From positions 1-62,500 of the forward strand of contig CAUYUJ010020165.1 in the NCBI GenBank assembly GCA_963575745.1: a stretch of 62,500 nucleotides of DNA, written 5' to 3'. The position numbers were made by a program, and so were the translations under genes. The notes under the pieces are model-generated. The model made no database searches. It saw only the letters and a list, made by a program, of their open reading frames with translations, and had not been told where the DNA came from. Shown piece after piece: positions 1 to 9,721 of the stretch. Source of the stretch: Prorocentrum cordatum (taxonomy: Eukaryota; Sar; Dinophyceae; Prorocentrales; Prorocentraceae). How positions within the stretch are numbered: the first letter of the stretch is position 1; each line of letters starts with the position of its first letter.

Positions 1-598
1 ATGGCCCCGCAGCCCTGCCTGCGGCGGAGGCCCCAAGGCGGCGCACGCGGCAGGCGGCAGCGGCGGAGGAGCCGCCGCCCGGGGCGGCCAAGCGGCCGGG
101 AGCCCGCCCCGGCGCCGCCGCGCCGGGGCGACTCCGCGGGCGGGCTCGGCTGCCGCTGCGCCTGGAGGGCGCCCAGCCCAGTCTGAAGCAGCATCGCCCT
201 TCTGAGAGCATGGCTGGCAGGTGGAGTCGTGTGAGCTGCGGAGCTCCGAGGGGCAAGGGCGACGGGCACTGCAGGACTTCGAAGTGGCACCTGACGAAGG
301 TGCTGAATTCTCAGAGTCTGCAGGAGCCCCAGAAAAGGAGAGCGGAGACTGACAAATTGAGGGTTGAGTCCAAGGTGATCGTGACACGCACTATGCAGTG
401 CACCAAGCAGTATGCAGAGAAGCATCGTCACTTGGAACTTCTGCTATATGGGCTGGCCGCCATCCCCAAACGAGCGTATCGTTAAGACCCGTGGAACTTT
501 CTTTCTAGTGTATAGGCCCGTGCTCCCGTCCCTCGGTTGCACGACTTGGCCAAGCGCTGGTCCCCCTTCCGCCTCATCCTCGTTCCTCTCTCCTCCTG
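1..598. other. GC-rich start of window, no recognised gene
   Basis: The first 186 bases are open on the plus strand but are Arg/Pro/Gly-rich and GC-driven, with no recognisable motif. A second short open frame (210-485) is not recognised either. The stretch could be the edge of a gene that lies mainly outside the window, but nothing supports a call. Confidence 0.4.
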
Positions 599-1075
599 AT
601 TCCTCTTTCCTCCTCCTCCTCCTCCTCCTCCTCTTCCTCCTCCTCCTCCTCCTCCTCCTTCTCCTCTTTCCCCCCATCCGCCCGAGCCCCGAGTCTGGGG
701 CCGCTGCAGGTTCTGCCTCTCCACCAAGCGAGAAGCTCGGCGTGCTCGCCAAGGCCAAGAAGCTCATCGGCGTTCCTCCTCGTTCCTCTCTCGTTCCTCC
801 TGCTCCTCGTTTCTCTCTCCTCCTCCTCCTCCTCCTCCTCCTCCTCCTCCTCCTCCTCCTCCTCCTCCTCCTCATCCTCCTCCTCCTCCTGATTCCTCTT
901 TCATCGTCCTCTTCCGCCTCCTCCTCCTCCTCGTTCCTCTCTCCTCCTGAATATCCTCTTTCCTCCTTCTCCTCACTCCTCCTCCTCCCTCCTCTTCCTC
1001 CTCCTCCTCCTCCTCCTCCTCCTCCTCTTCCTCCTCCTCCTCCGCCTTCTCCTCATTCCTCCGCCTCCCTCCTGG
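599..1075. repeat. CTC-rich microsatellite block
   Basis: Long runs of CTC/TCC triplets on the plus strand, interrupted by the 664-774 exon copy. With the GAG runs at 1307-1378 it forms one large imperfect inverted repeat. All long open frames here are poly-Leu, poly-Pro or poly-Arg translations of the repeat and are not genes. Confidence 0.9.
664..774 (+). pseudogene. Exon fragment of coiled-coil family, plus-strand copy
   Basis: The plus strand encodes a peptide containing EKLGVLAKAKKLIG, matching the minus-strand exon at 1152-1235 and the exon end at 4197-4217. The segment including about 60 bases before the coding part is a near-exact inverted copy of 1197-1307; I see one clear mismatch (gagAagctc against gagGagctc). 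It has no downstream coding continuation, so it is read as a duplicated fragment. Confidence 0.65.
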
Positions 1076-1151
1076 CTCAATCTCCTCCCCCGCCCCCTTG
1101 CGCACGAGCGCGCGGAGGGTCCTGCTGGGATCCCTCGCCCTGGGCGCTGCG

Positions 1152-1235
1152 CTGGGCCAGGCCGTAGGTCCGCCCCTCTGCGCCCGCGGTCGACTCGCCG
1201 ATGAGCTTCTTGGCCTTGGCGAGCACGCCGAGCTC
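1152..1235 (-). CDS. Downstream exon of coiled-coil family gene
   Basis: Minus-strand coding segment, translated from 1235 down to 1152, containing ELGVLAKAKKLIGEST and GAEGRTYGLAQ. Recurrent dinoflagellate coiled-coil proteins of unknown function carry this kind of sequence right after an 'ELxVLAK' segment (from memory of the family). The exon at 4197-5195 ends in the same ELGVLAK, so the two may be successive exons of one gene across an intron of about 3 kb. The first 21 nt of this exon repeat the last 21 nt of the upstream exon, so only one copy would be in the mRNA. The exact 3' end of this exon is not visible. Confidence 0.5.
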
Positions 1236-1307
1236 CTCGCTTGGTGGAGAGGCAGAACCTGCAGCGGCCCCAGACTCGGGGCTCGGGCGGATGGGGGGAA
1301 AGAGCAG
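1197..1307 (-). repeat. Right arm of inverted exon duplication
   Basis: Reverse complement of 664-774 with one clear mismatch. The arm holds the exon and about 70 bases upstream of it. Outside the arms the CTC and GAG microsatellites are also inverted relative to each other, so the foldback is larger than the exon itself. Confidence 0.8.
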
Positions 1308-1740
1308 GAGGAGGAGGAAGAGGAGGAGGAGGAGGAGGAGGAGCAGCAGGAGGAGGAGGAGGAGGAGGAGGAGGTGTAGTCGGAGGTGCGGCAGGACGTT
1401 TGCAGGCCTGGGCGGATTTGGTGTCTTTGTTTCCCCTCTCCTCCTCCTCCTCCTCTCCTCCTCTCCTCTCCTCCTCCTCCTCCTCCTCCTCCTCCTCCTC
1501 CTCCTCCTCCTCCTCCTCCTCCTCCTCTTCCTCTTCCTCCTCCTCTCCTCCTGAACTCTCCTCTCTCTCCCTCCTCCTATCTCTACTTTCCTTCCTCTCC
1601 TCCTCCTTCTCCTCCTTCTTCTCCTCCTTCTCTCTTCTTCTCTCCTTCTCCTCCTAACTCTCTCTTTCCGCCTTCCTATTTCCGGTCCTCCTCCTCCTTC
1701 TCCTCCTTCTTCTTCTCCTCCTTCTCCTTCTTCTCCGCCT
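1308..1740. repeat. GAG then CTC microsatellites
   Basis: GAG triplets to about 1378, then a short unique stretch, then CTC triplets (1440-1530) and a degenerate CTCCTT tract to about 1740. No gene seen. Confidence 0.9.
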
Positions 1741-2760
1741 CCTGGTATGTCTGGTTTGGGGGTTTCCCCAAACCAAAGAAACGCAGCGTTTCTTTGGTAT
1801 TCCTGGTTTTGAAATTTCCCCGAAGCCCCAGGGCCTGAAAACGCCTGTATGCTCAGGTGTGTCTTGAATGTCTTGCCCCTCGGGGCCACGAAACACTGAT
1901 ATGCTATGGTATGTCTGGTATGTCTGGTCCCTCGGGGCCACGAAACCTTGGTATGCTCAGGCTTTTGGTAGTTGTTTTCTGTGGGTTGTTCTGAACTACA
2001 GCCGCGCAATCAGTCGGGGAGCCCAACAAGTTTCGGCAAAAACACAAACAGAAGCATGGCTTTAGATAAACAGCTGAGCATACTAGGGTTCCATTGCCCC
2101 GAAGGGGATAACATACCGAAAACACTTGAGCATACCAAGGTTTCGTGGCCCCGAGGGACGAGACATACCAGCAACACATGAAATGGCACGGTTCTTGGCT
2201 CCCACATGTACCAACCACTGGACAATCACAGAGCTTCCTTGCCCAAAGGCCACGAAACGCTGGTATGCTCAGGTTTTGTCTGGTATGTCTGGTCCCTCGG
2301 GGCTAGAACACGCTCGCATGCTCATGTTTTTCAAACTTGTTGTTTCTGGCTTGGCCGAAACTACAGCCGCGCAGTGAGTCGGGGAACCGATAATTCGAAA
2401 CAAATATCAATACCAGAAAAACCTGAGCATACCAAGCTTTCGTGGCCCCGAGGGACAAACAAAAACAGAAACACCTGAGCATACGATGGTTTCGTGGCCC
2501 CGAGGGACCAGAAATACAAGAAAACCCTGGGCATGCCAGGGTTTCGTGGCCCCGAGGGACCAGAAATAGCAGACGCACATGACATGTGCACGGTTCTTGG
2601 CTCAATAATGCCCAAACACTGCAAGATCATAAGGCTTCCTTGCCCCAAGGCTACGAAACGCTGGTATGCTTTGGTGTTTCATGTATTTCTGGTCCCTCGG
2701 GGCTAGAAAACGCTGGCATGCTCAAGTTTTTCAATGTTTAAACGTTTGTCCGAAACTACG
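1741..2760. repeat. Minisatellite field with units in both orientations
   Basis: A unit of about 45-60 bp containing 'cctcggggccacgaaac' and 'tggtatgctcagg' recurs in both orientations. A longer flank containing 'aaactacagccgcgcag' recurs near 1993, 2350 and 2753. The left edge holds two adjacent perfect hairpins: 9-bp stem at 1753-1774 and 12-bp stem at 1773-1797. Open frames here translate repeats only. Confidence 0.8.
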
Positions 2761-3180
2761 GCCGCGCGGGCTATAGGGCTATAGGGCTACGCTATAAGGC
2801 CATAAAGTTGCAGGTCTATAGGGCTGAAGGACTACCAGGCGCCCCGGCACCCAGGAAATCGGCGACGAAACACCCGGGCACCCGGGCACCCAGGCGTGCC
2901 GCCGAAATCGGCGGCACAGCCAACCCAACCATATGAATCTGCTAAGACCCCTACAGAGGCAACGGCCGTGGGGAACTATCGCAGGCGGGGTTTTCGATAG
3001 TACGCAATTTTAGTGTCATCTGTCAATGTGTTATCTGCTTGTGGAAAAGCACCACTATCTACAATCCTTTTGGCAACAGGGGGGCAATAGTCTTTCGCCG
3101 CAGCGGAAAACAATCGTTCCCAGGAGGAACGGATATGACATTCAAGAGTATTATGTTTTATTTCTAGCCCCTAGATGACG
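2761..3180. other. Unassigned spacer with short repeats
   Basis: Short runs of 'gggctata' and 'ggcaccc', then unique sequence without a recognisable gene. Confidence 0.5.
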
Positions 3181-4020
3181 ATGGATTTCTCGTGTTTTCC
3201 AATTATTATCTGCATCTGCGCGCCAGAGAGGTTCTTCGTGCCAAGGAGGTAGCGAAACCATACTCTTGGGACATCTTTTGGGGGACCTGACGCGGAGCAT
3301 GTCTCTGATGTCAAATACACCAGCACACGCGATTGAATCAATGCGCTTCTGACCTTCAACGTCTGCTCTCAGAGAGCAATTCCCCAATGCGCGCGCCAGA
3401 AAGGTTCATCGTAGCACGGGCACAGCGAAACCATATTCCTGGGCCATCCTTTGGGGGACCTGGCGCGGGGCATATCTCTGAGGCCAAATACACCAGCACA
3501 CGTGATTGAATTGAGGCTTCTAACATCAAACGTCTGCTCCCATAGAGCAATTCCACCATCTGCGCGCCAGAGAGGTTCATCGTGGCACGGGCGTAGCGAA
3601 ACCATACTCCTGGGCCATCTGTTTGGGGACCTGACGCGGAGCATGTCTCTGAGGTCAACTACACCAGCACACGTGATTGAAGTAAGGTGCTTCAAATATG
3701 AAACTTCTGCTCTCAGGGAGCAATTCTTCCATCTGCGCGCCAGAGAGGTTCATCGTGTAGCGGGTTCAACGAAACCGTAGTCCTGGGCCATCACTGCTTG
3801 GGATCTGACGCGAGGCATGCTTTTTGAGACCGAGTACAACAGCAAACGTGACTGATTGAAGGTGCTTCTGACAGCAAGTTCTGCTCACAGGGAGCACGTA
3901 TCACATCTGCGCGCTGTAGAGGTCAGGCACGCTTCGGGTGTAGCGAAAACGTATCCCTGGTCCATCTGTTGGGGAACCTGACGCGGAGAAGTATTTCTGA
4001 AGCGAAATGGCAAGGCAAAT
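3181..4020. repeat. Tandem repeat, period about 173 bp, five copies
   Basis: The marker 'gcgcgcc' followed by 'gaggttc' recurs at 3218, 3391, 3562 and 3735, with a degenerate copy at 3909; spacings are 171-174 bp. Other shared blocks are 'acctgacgcggagcatgtct' and 'acaccagcacacgtgattga'. Conservation falls toward the right end. No coding function is seen. Confidence 0.85.
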
Positions 4021-4196
4021 GTGCACGAGCAAAGGTGGTTCCTTCTGCGGGAAGGCATCCTTCTGCCATTCGTTCAGAGGTTACAAGAAAAAACTCAAAC
4101 CGCCCAGGCCTGTAGACGTCCTGTAGTCGGAGGAGGGGGACAAGGAGGAGGAGGAGGAGGAGGAGGAGGACGAGGCAGAGTGAGTGGGCAGCGTGG

Positions 4197-5195
4197 CTTG
4201 GCGAGCACGCCGAGCTCCTGATTCCTCGCGGTCGTCTCGGACTCGAAGTCCGCGGCCTGGCTCATGCAGTGGTGGTGCAGCTTCTCCAGCGACGCGACGT
4301 CCTCCTGCAAGTCCTTGTTGCCCATTGACAGATCTCCCTCCGCAGCAGCCTTCTTCTGTCCTGCTGCTGCCAGCTCCACCCTGGCCTGGCCCATCTCCGC
4401 CTTGGAGTATCCCATCTTTGTGTCCAAAGACTGCTTAAACAGCTTGTAGTTCCCAGCCTTCGTTGCCTCATCGCGCCGCAAGTCCGATAAGTCGGAGGTG
4501 GCCCTGTCCAGCAAGCCCTCCAAAGTGTTCACGATGCCGCCACTCTTGCTGGCGTACGCCGCAGAATCGGGTGCATCGAGAGACAGTTCCGAGTCCTCAT
4601 CCTGGCTGGCATCGCCTTCTCGAGAACTGCCAGTGGTCTGTGCTAGGGATTCTGGGTGCTCGAACCCACTAGCCCGGATTCCATAGCCATCCACCATCGC
4701 GACCAACGCCTGCACCGCGTTCATTGCGCTCTGGCGCTGCAACAGTGAAGCCCCGCTTCCGCTCTTGTCCAGCGTGTGTATTGCTTGTTCGATCGCCTGG
4801 ATTGTCTCTGTGAGGCCCTGCTCATACTCGGTAAAAGTTTTCGCCTCCTTTTCGCGCAGAGTGGTCGCAGTGCTCAGCTCCTTCTCTTGCGCTGCGATCT
4901 CCCCAGAGAGTTCTTCAATGCGGGTTGTTACCGAGGTGACCTTGTAGCTGGACTGCTCGATAACCGCCGACAACGAGCTTGCCCTAGATTTCGCCGTCTT
5001 GATCTCTACTCGAAGGCTCCTGGATCTGTCCTCGCACCACTCGGCCAGCTCCTCGTACACCGCCTGGGCCTTCTCCGCCTCCGCAACGAGCTTACCCTGG
5101 GTGACGTCGAGCAGCTCCAGCACCTTCCGCACCGGGCTGTCCAGCACCCTTGCTCCGACGGCCTCCGCCCAACACGTGGCGGCCGCGATGATCGG
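4197..5195 (-). CDS. Dinoflagellate coiled-coil family protein, internal exon
   Basis: Minus-strand exon of about 330 codons containing LDSPVRKVLELLD near its start, then long heptad-like Glu/Lys/Ala helices, for example EELSGEIAAQEKELSTAT and a second coiled region with MGYSKAEMGQARVELAAAG. It resembles an abundant dinoflagellate family of secreted or organellar coiled-coil proteins whose function I do not know. The open frame continues upstream of the first possible start, through PIIAAATCWAEAVGARV, to an acceptor-like TGTAG at 5196-5200, so the true start lies in an earlier exon that I could not place. The exon ends at or near ELGVLAK (4197-4217); beyond it the frame runs into poly-Pro from GGA repeats, which I read as intron. 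The next exon is probably the one at 1152-1235. Confidence 0.65.
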
Positions 5196-5394
5196 CTACA
5201 CGCAAGAGTGACCCCAGACCTCGTGTGAACCGACGGCCCACGAGAGGCCGAAGGCGCGAGCGCATCAGGAGCTCCAGACAGCCCCCCTGATGAGGCCTCA
5301 CGCTGTGAAGATTGCCCTGTCTGGGGCCGCGGTGCTTGAAGGTGTAGATTTGCCACAGGACCAAAGGCCTCATGAGGCCCCTGGGCAAGGAGTG

Positions 5395-5420
5395 ACCTTC
5401 TCTCTCTCTCTCTCTCTCTC

Positions 5421-5451
<31 letters not shown>

Positions 5452-5512
5452 GGAGAGAGGGAGAGAGGGAGAGAGGGAGAGAGGGAGAGAGAGAGAGAGA
5501 GAGAGAGTGACC
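5395..5512. repeat. CT/GA microsatellite with central palindromic switch
   Basis: (CT)n switches to (GA)n at about 5421 and continues as (GAGAGG) units, so the first part is self-complementary with the second. No gene. Confidence 0.9.
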
Positions 5513-5650
5513 TCCGGTGCGCGGCTCTCCGATCGCTGCGCCCGACGCGACAGCAGCGGCCTGCGTGCTTGGGCCCGGCCCCTGTGCGACCCCCGGAAGC
5601 CGCGCACCAGCGGCCACTCCAGCGACGGGTCCCTGCTGACAAACGAACGA

Positions 5651-5652
<2 letters not shown>

Positions 5653-5701
<49 letters not shown>

Positions 5702-5735
5702 CAACCAGCGACGGGTCCCTCCTGACAAACGAACG

Positions 5736-5780
<45 letters not shown>

Positions 5781-6014
5781 TCCATACCCACAGGGGGGCC
5801 GGAGAGGGCCATGGCTACGGGTGCGTGTGGTCGGATGGGGGTCCCCGCTCGAACAGGAGTGTGCCCCAGGGGTGCGACAACCCGCGCCCATACCCATAGC
5901 CAGTCCTCCTCCCGTCTCCTCCCACTGGCCCCCCTACAATCGGGGCGTTGACCTAAGGAACCCTAAATAAGGAACGAGGCCCTCCCATCTCCTCCCACCG
6001 GCCCCCCTATGGGT

Positions 6015-6048
<34 letters not shown>

Positions 6049-6082
6049 CAACCAGCGACGGGTCCCTCCTGACAAACGAACG

Positions 6083-6127
<45 letters not shown>

Positions 6128-6360
6128 TCCATACCCACAGGGGGGCCGGAGAGGGCCATGGCTACGGGTGCGTGTGGTCGGATGGGGGTCCCCGCTCGAA
6201 CAGGAGTGTGCCCCAGGGGTGCGACAACCCGCGCCCATACCCATAGCCAGTCCTCCTCCCGTCTCCTCCCACTGGCCCCCCTACAATCGGGGCGTTGACC
6301 TAAGGAACCCTAAATAAGGAACGAGGCCCTCCCATCTCCTCCCACCGGCCCCCCTATGGG
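5653..6360. repeat. 347-bp tandem duplication containing CA microsatellites
   Basis: Copy A (about 5701-6013) and copy B (about 6048-6360) share 'ccaaccagcgacgggtccct', a (CA)n tract and everything to 'ccccctatggg', at a constant offset of 347 bp. I saw no mismatch by eye outside the CA tracts. A partial third copy of the left part lies at about 5616-5690. No gene. Confidence 0.85.
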
Positions 6361-7180
6361 TATGGATGTGTGTTCTTCGCTCGGGAACTCTTACGTGTAG
6401 CCGAGATGAGGGCGATCGTGCTGACCCGGCGCGGCCCCGGCAGCCACGGCCGCATGCCCGTGCCCGCCAGCCGCGGGCAGACGGGCCTTCACCCGCCGCG
6501 CTGCATTTCGGCCAGACTACTTCGAGCTCGTGCCGAGATTGCCGCAGGGCGGGCGGAGATGTCAAGAACGCTGGGGGCGCCCGCTTCCGTTTTCAGGATG
6601 GACGTGTTTTCCTTGAATTCTGGGGCCCCCTTGCTTTGTTGGGGGATTCTCGCTCGTGCCGTTTTCGGTTCGGTTCCGTTGTGTGCTGGCGGGCTGTTCT
6701 TTTTGGGGCTGCCGTGTTCTTGCCCGTGTCGTTCGGCGGCAACTCGACAAGTGGAAACCTAAGAAGAAGCGCCCCCAGCGTTTTTAAGCTTAACTTCGGT
6801 GGAGACTGCCAAAAAGAGCGGAGGAGGAGGACCAGGAGCGCCGGACCTGCCGCGCAGCTCTTTCGACCTCGAGGGGGAGGCGCGAGGAGGCACCGCGGGG
6901 GCGGTTTTTTGAAAACTGCTCCCCATCCTGCGACGGCCACGGAGAGACCACCGAAGCCATCACCCCCTACAGTTGTCAGGGCGCTTCATACACTCATGCC
7001 CAGCTGGCCCCCTTGAAGTCCTAGCCAGGAATCCCCGAGGGACCTTCCAGCCCCGGGCACCTGCTCGACCAGAAATCTCTGCGACAAGAAACGCGAGAGG
7101 GGGGCCGTTGGGCCAGGACCTGTATGCAACTATAGCAGCGTCGTTGTTGATGAATTCTCATGTCCAAGGAGAATAATCAT
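6361..7180. other. GC-rich stretch with a weak possible exon
   Basis: After an AG-ending motif (GTGTAG, 6395-6400) a plus-strand frame starts MRAIVLTRRGPG (6406) and stays open to 6762, but it loses protein-like composition after about 40 codons. The MRAIVLT start resembles N-termini of zinc-type alcohol dehydrogenases, but no other motif of that family follows, so I make no functional call. The rest of the stretch is unassigned. Confidence 0.2.
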
Positions 7181-7184
7181 TGTC

Positions 7185-7875
7185 GATCCCCCCCTTCAGG
7201 TGCACGTTGTCTCTTCAATTGAAGTGCTCCTCCTGGGGGTCCTCCTCAGATTGGGCACCTGGTTCTCTACTTACAACAGTTACAATACTTACAATCGTAA
7301 TAGCAGCAGCAATACTAGTAACAACCACACAAACAACAGCAGCAGCAGCAACACCAACAGCAATAACAACAGCAGCAACGTCAATACTCATGTTAAGACT
7401 GTTCGTTCCTGTCTGCTTGTGTGCCATTCAACACGTAGATCCCAAAACTTCGATACCCGCCTTCTTCGTCTTCGATCGTACCCCCTTGGGGGTATATCTA
7501 GCTTACCTGCCACGTGCATTTAGTGCAGCCCCTAAAACAAGGGAAGAGATGACGGATTGAAGGGGGAGGGAGAAGGATGGAACCCGAGAGAAATTAGCAG
7601 GAAGGGGGCTAGAAGCAAAAAGCATGTAGCAGAACCAGACAGGCAGATCGGGTGAGCAGACCCCAACGGGCGGGTCGGGAAGGCGGGCCTAGGAGGCCAG
7701 GCCGAACAGGCGGGTTCCTGAAGCGTGAGTCCTGCATGAATCGCGAGGAGAACTCGAGCGATACCGCGATTCCTAAGTAAATCAGGTGAAAGGCCAAAAT
7801 AAGAGTGTGATTCCTGAGTGTCGACGGCGCAGCGCCTGAATAGATTAGAAAGAAATCCCACGCGCGAGCGCGATT

Positions 7876-7905
<30 letters not shown>
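7185..7905 (+). repeat. RepA dispersed composite repeat, copy 1
   Basis: First of several copies of a dispersed repeat. Parts in order: a segment with 'ttcaattgaagtgctcc' (about 7215), an AAC/CAG-rich tract (7300-7390), a conserved core of about 170 bp containing the palindrome 'taccccc-ttggggg-ta' (7484-7499), a GC-rich segment with 'gcagaaccagac', and a degenerate minisatellite of about 43-46 bp units containing 'gcgagagcgcgat'-like sequence. It ends in (AT)n at 7880-7905. Other copies lie at 12155, 29007, 30345, 31310, 58330 and 59660. Confidence 0.75.
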
Positions 7906-7911
<6 letters not shown>

Positions 7912-7929
7912 TGTTGTACATCTATATAT

Positions 7930-8150
7930 ACTAAAACCATCGCGCGCTTCGCGCGCGCTCAGGCTCTAGCAGGCCCCAGGCCTCGACGAATTCACTGCTC
8001 CACTGAAGTAGTGGACCACAGTCCACGCATGCCAATTTGGACCGAAAGGCCTTCGAGGAAAATGGTTGTCTAGGGGGGCGGAGGCCGTATGAATCGGGTT
8101 CCCAGAAGGACTTCTGGGAGCATGGTTTTGGGACGTCTTGGGGAGCCTGT
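7930..8150. other. Spacer, no gene seen
   Basis: Unique sequence without a recognisable feature. Confidence 0.5.
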
Positions 8151-8159
8151 TGGGGCGTG

Positions 8160-8160
<1 letters not shown>

Positions 8161-8227
<67 letters not shown>

Positions 8228-8262
8228 TTCGTCGTTTCGTCGTCGTCGTCGTCGATTCAAGA
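8161..8262. repeat. CGT triplet microsatellite
   Basis: Almost pure (CGT)n, translating to poly-Ser, poly-Arg or poly-Val in one direction and poly-Asp in the other. No gene. Confidence 0.95.
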
Positions 8263-8384
8263 GGGCACTCGGGGCAACTTTGTGCGAAACGACCTGCGGA
8301 GGGCCGCCAGAAGACGATCAGTCATGTTCCCAATCAACTTCCCAGACAGCTCTCCTGTAGCATGATGGTACTTCGAAGCCTCGG

Positions 8385-8690
8385 GAGACTCGCGGGACCA
8401 TGATGAACCATGTCCCCCGAAGGCTTTCTGGGGACATGGTTTGTTGGGGTGTGTTGGGGGGTCTCTTGGGCGTTCCCTGGGAGCCCCTTGGGGGCCTCCG
8501 GGAACTCTCGGGCCCATGATGAACCATGTGCCCGGAAGGTTTTCTGGGGACATGATTTCTTGGGGTGTGTTGGGGGGCCTCTTGGGCGTTCCCTGGGAGC
8601 CCCTTGGGGGTCTATTGGGGCTTCCTCGGGGCCTCTTGGGCGCCTCACGGGGCTTCGTGGGAGCCTCTTTTTTTTTTCTCGCAGGACACA
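8385..8690. repeat. Tandem repeat of 'gatgaaccatgt / cttgggcgttccctggg' units
   Basis: Units of about 120 bp share 'tgatgaaccatgt', 'tttctggggacatg', 'gtgttggggg' and 'cctcttgggcgttccctggg'. The 'cctcttggg' style of low-complexity DNA recurs at 11290-12140 and, inverted, at 29400-30220, 50280-50650 and 52675-52740. Confidence 0.7.
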
Positions 8691-9104
8691 CTCCTCTGCA
8701 TATTGGGTGACCGCGGAAACAACAGGAACAGCTCGCGGGAAGGCGCCGGCAAGAGGAGCTGGCCTATCCGCTGTAGCAGCAGGCGCATGGGCACCCACGC
8801 AGAGGAGGCAAAAACGGACGTAGTGCAGGAAGGGAAGCCTCGGCATACACGACGCGGTTGCACGAGCTCCGAATGTAGGAAACGGGATATCGAGATCGAG
8901 GAGACATCTGGGATGGTGAAGGGGCGGCGCCACTCCGCCAAGGTGGACGGGGGGACGGCTGCGCTTTGAAGTGGTCTGGCTGCCAGAGCATCATTAAAAG
9001 GTGAACTGTGTGCCGAACCGAAATGCGCTCTACAGTGCCGCAAGCTGGTACTCGAGCGTTTCGGATCACTCCACCCCACCCCCCAACCTCACCCTGGGCC
9101 ACAG
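8691..9104. other. Spacer, no gene seen
   Basis: Mixed sequence with no convincing coding potential on either strand. Confidence 0.5.
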
Positions 9105-9335
9105 CCAATTCTCTCCAGCTTTACAACTGCTCCGAAAGGGCGACAAAAACTGGCGACTGGTAACGCCGATCTGAAACTGCAGAAATAAGTCAGGATTATA
9201 CTGTATTAGTCGCGCGTGCGTTGCGCCCTCCCACCCCAACCTCCCGCTTTGAAACTGGAATTTTTCTCCAGCTTTGAAACTGCTCCGAAGAGGCGACATA
9301 AACTGGCGACTGGTGGCACCGATCTGGCGATTGCC
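9105..9335. repeat. Two-copy direct repeat, period about 153 bp
   Basis: 'ttctccagctt' followed by 'actgctccgaa' and 'aactggcgactggt' occurs near 9111 and again near 9264, with diverged sequence between. Confidence 0.7.
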
Positions 9336-9721
9336 ACCTACGCCGACAGGAGGCCGACTCCTGAGAGCTGCAACACATAAGACCGCACAGACGCGACACC
9401 CTCGTCCCACCGAACCTGGCCCATCCCGTCCCAATGTCTCACAAGACCCACGGCACCGCCCCTGATGACACTTTGAACGGCCGGCAGCAAACGCGAACCC
9501 TGGCTGTTGTCACACTGCCAAGGTGGAGTTGACTGCCAAGGCCATGTCCGCACCCTCTGAGCAGCCAATGCTTGCTCATGATTCAAGACGGAGTGTGTCA
9601 CCCACAGGTTACTGTGTCGTTCAAGACAACGCTGAACAGTACGAGATTCTCATAGCACCTGTCTCTGAACATCTGCTGACGAGAGAACGCGCTCGAGCGC
9701 GAAAGGGTGCCGGGTCCGCTA

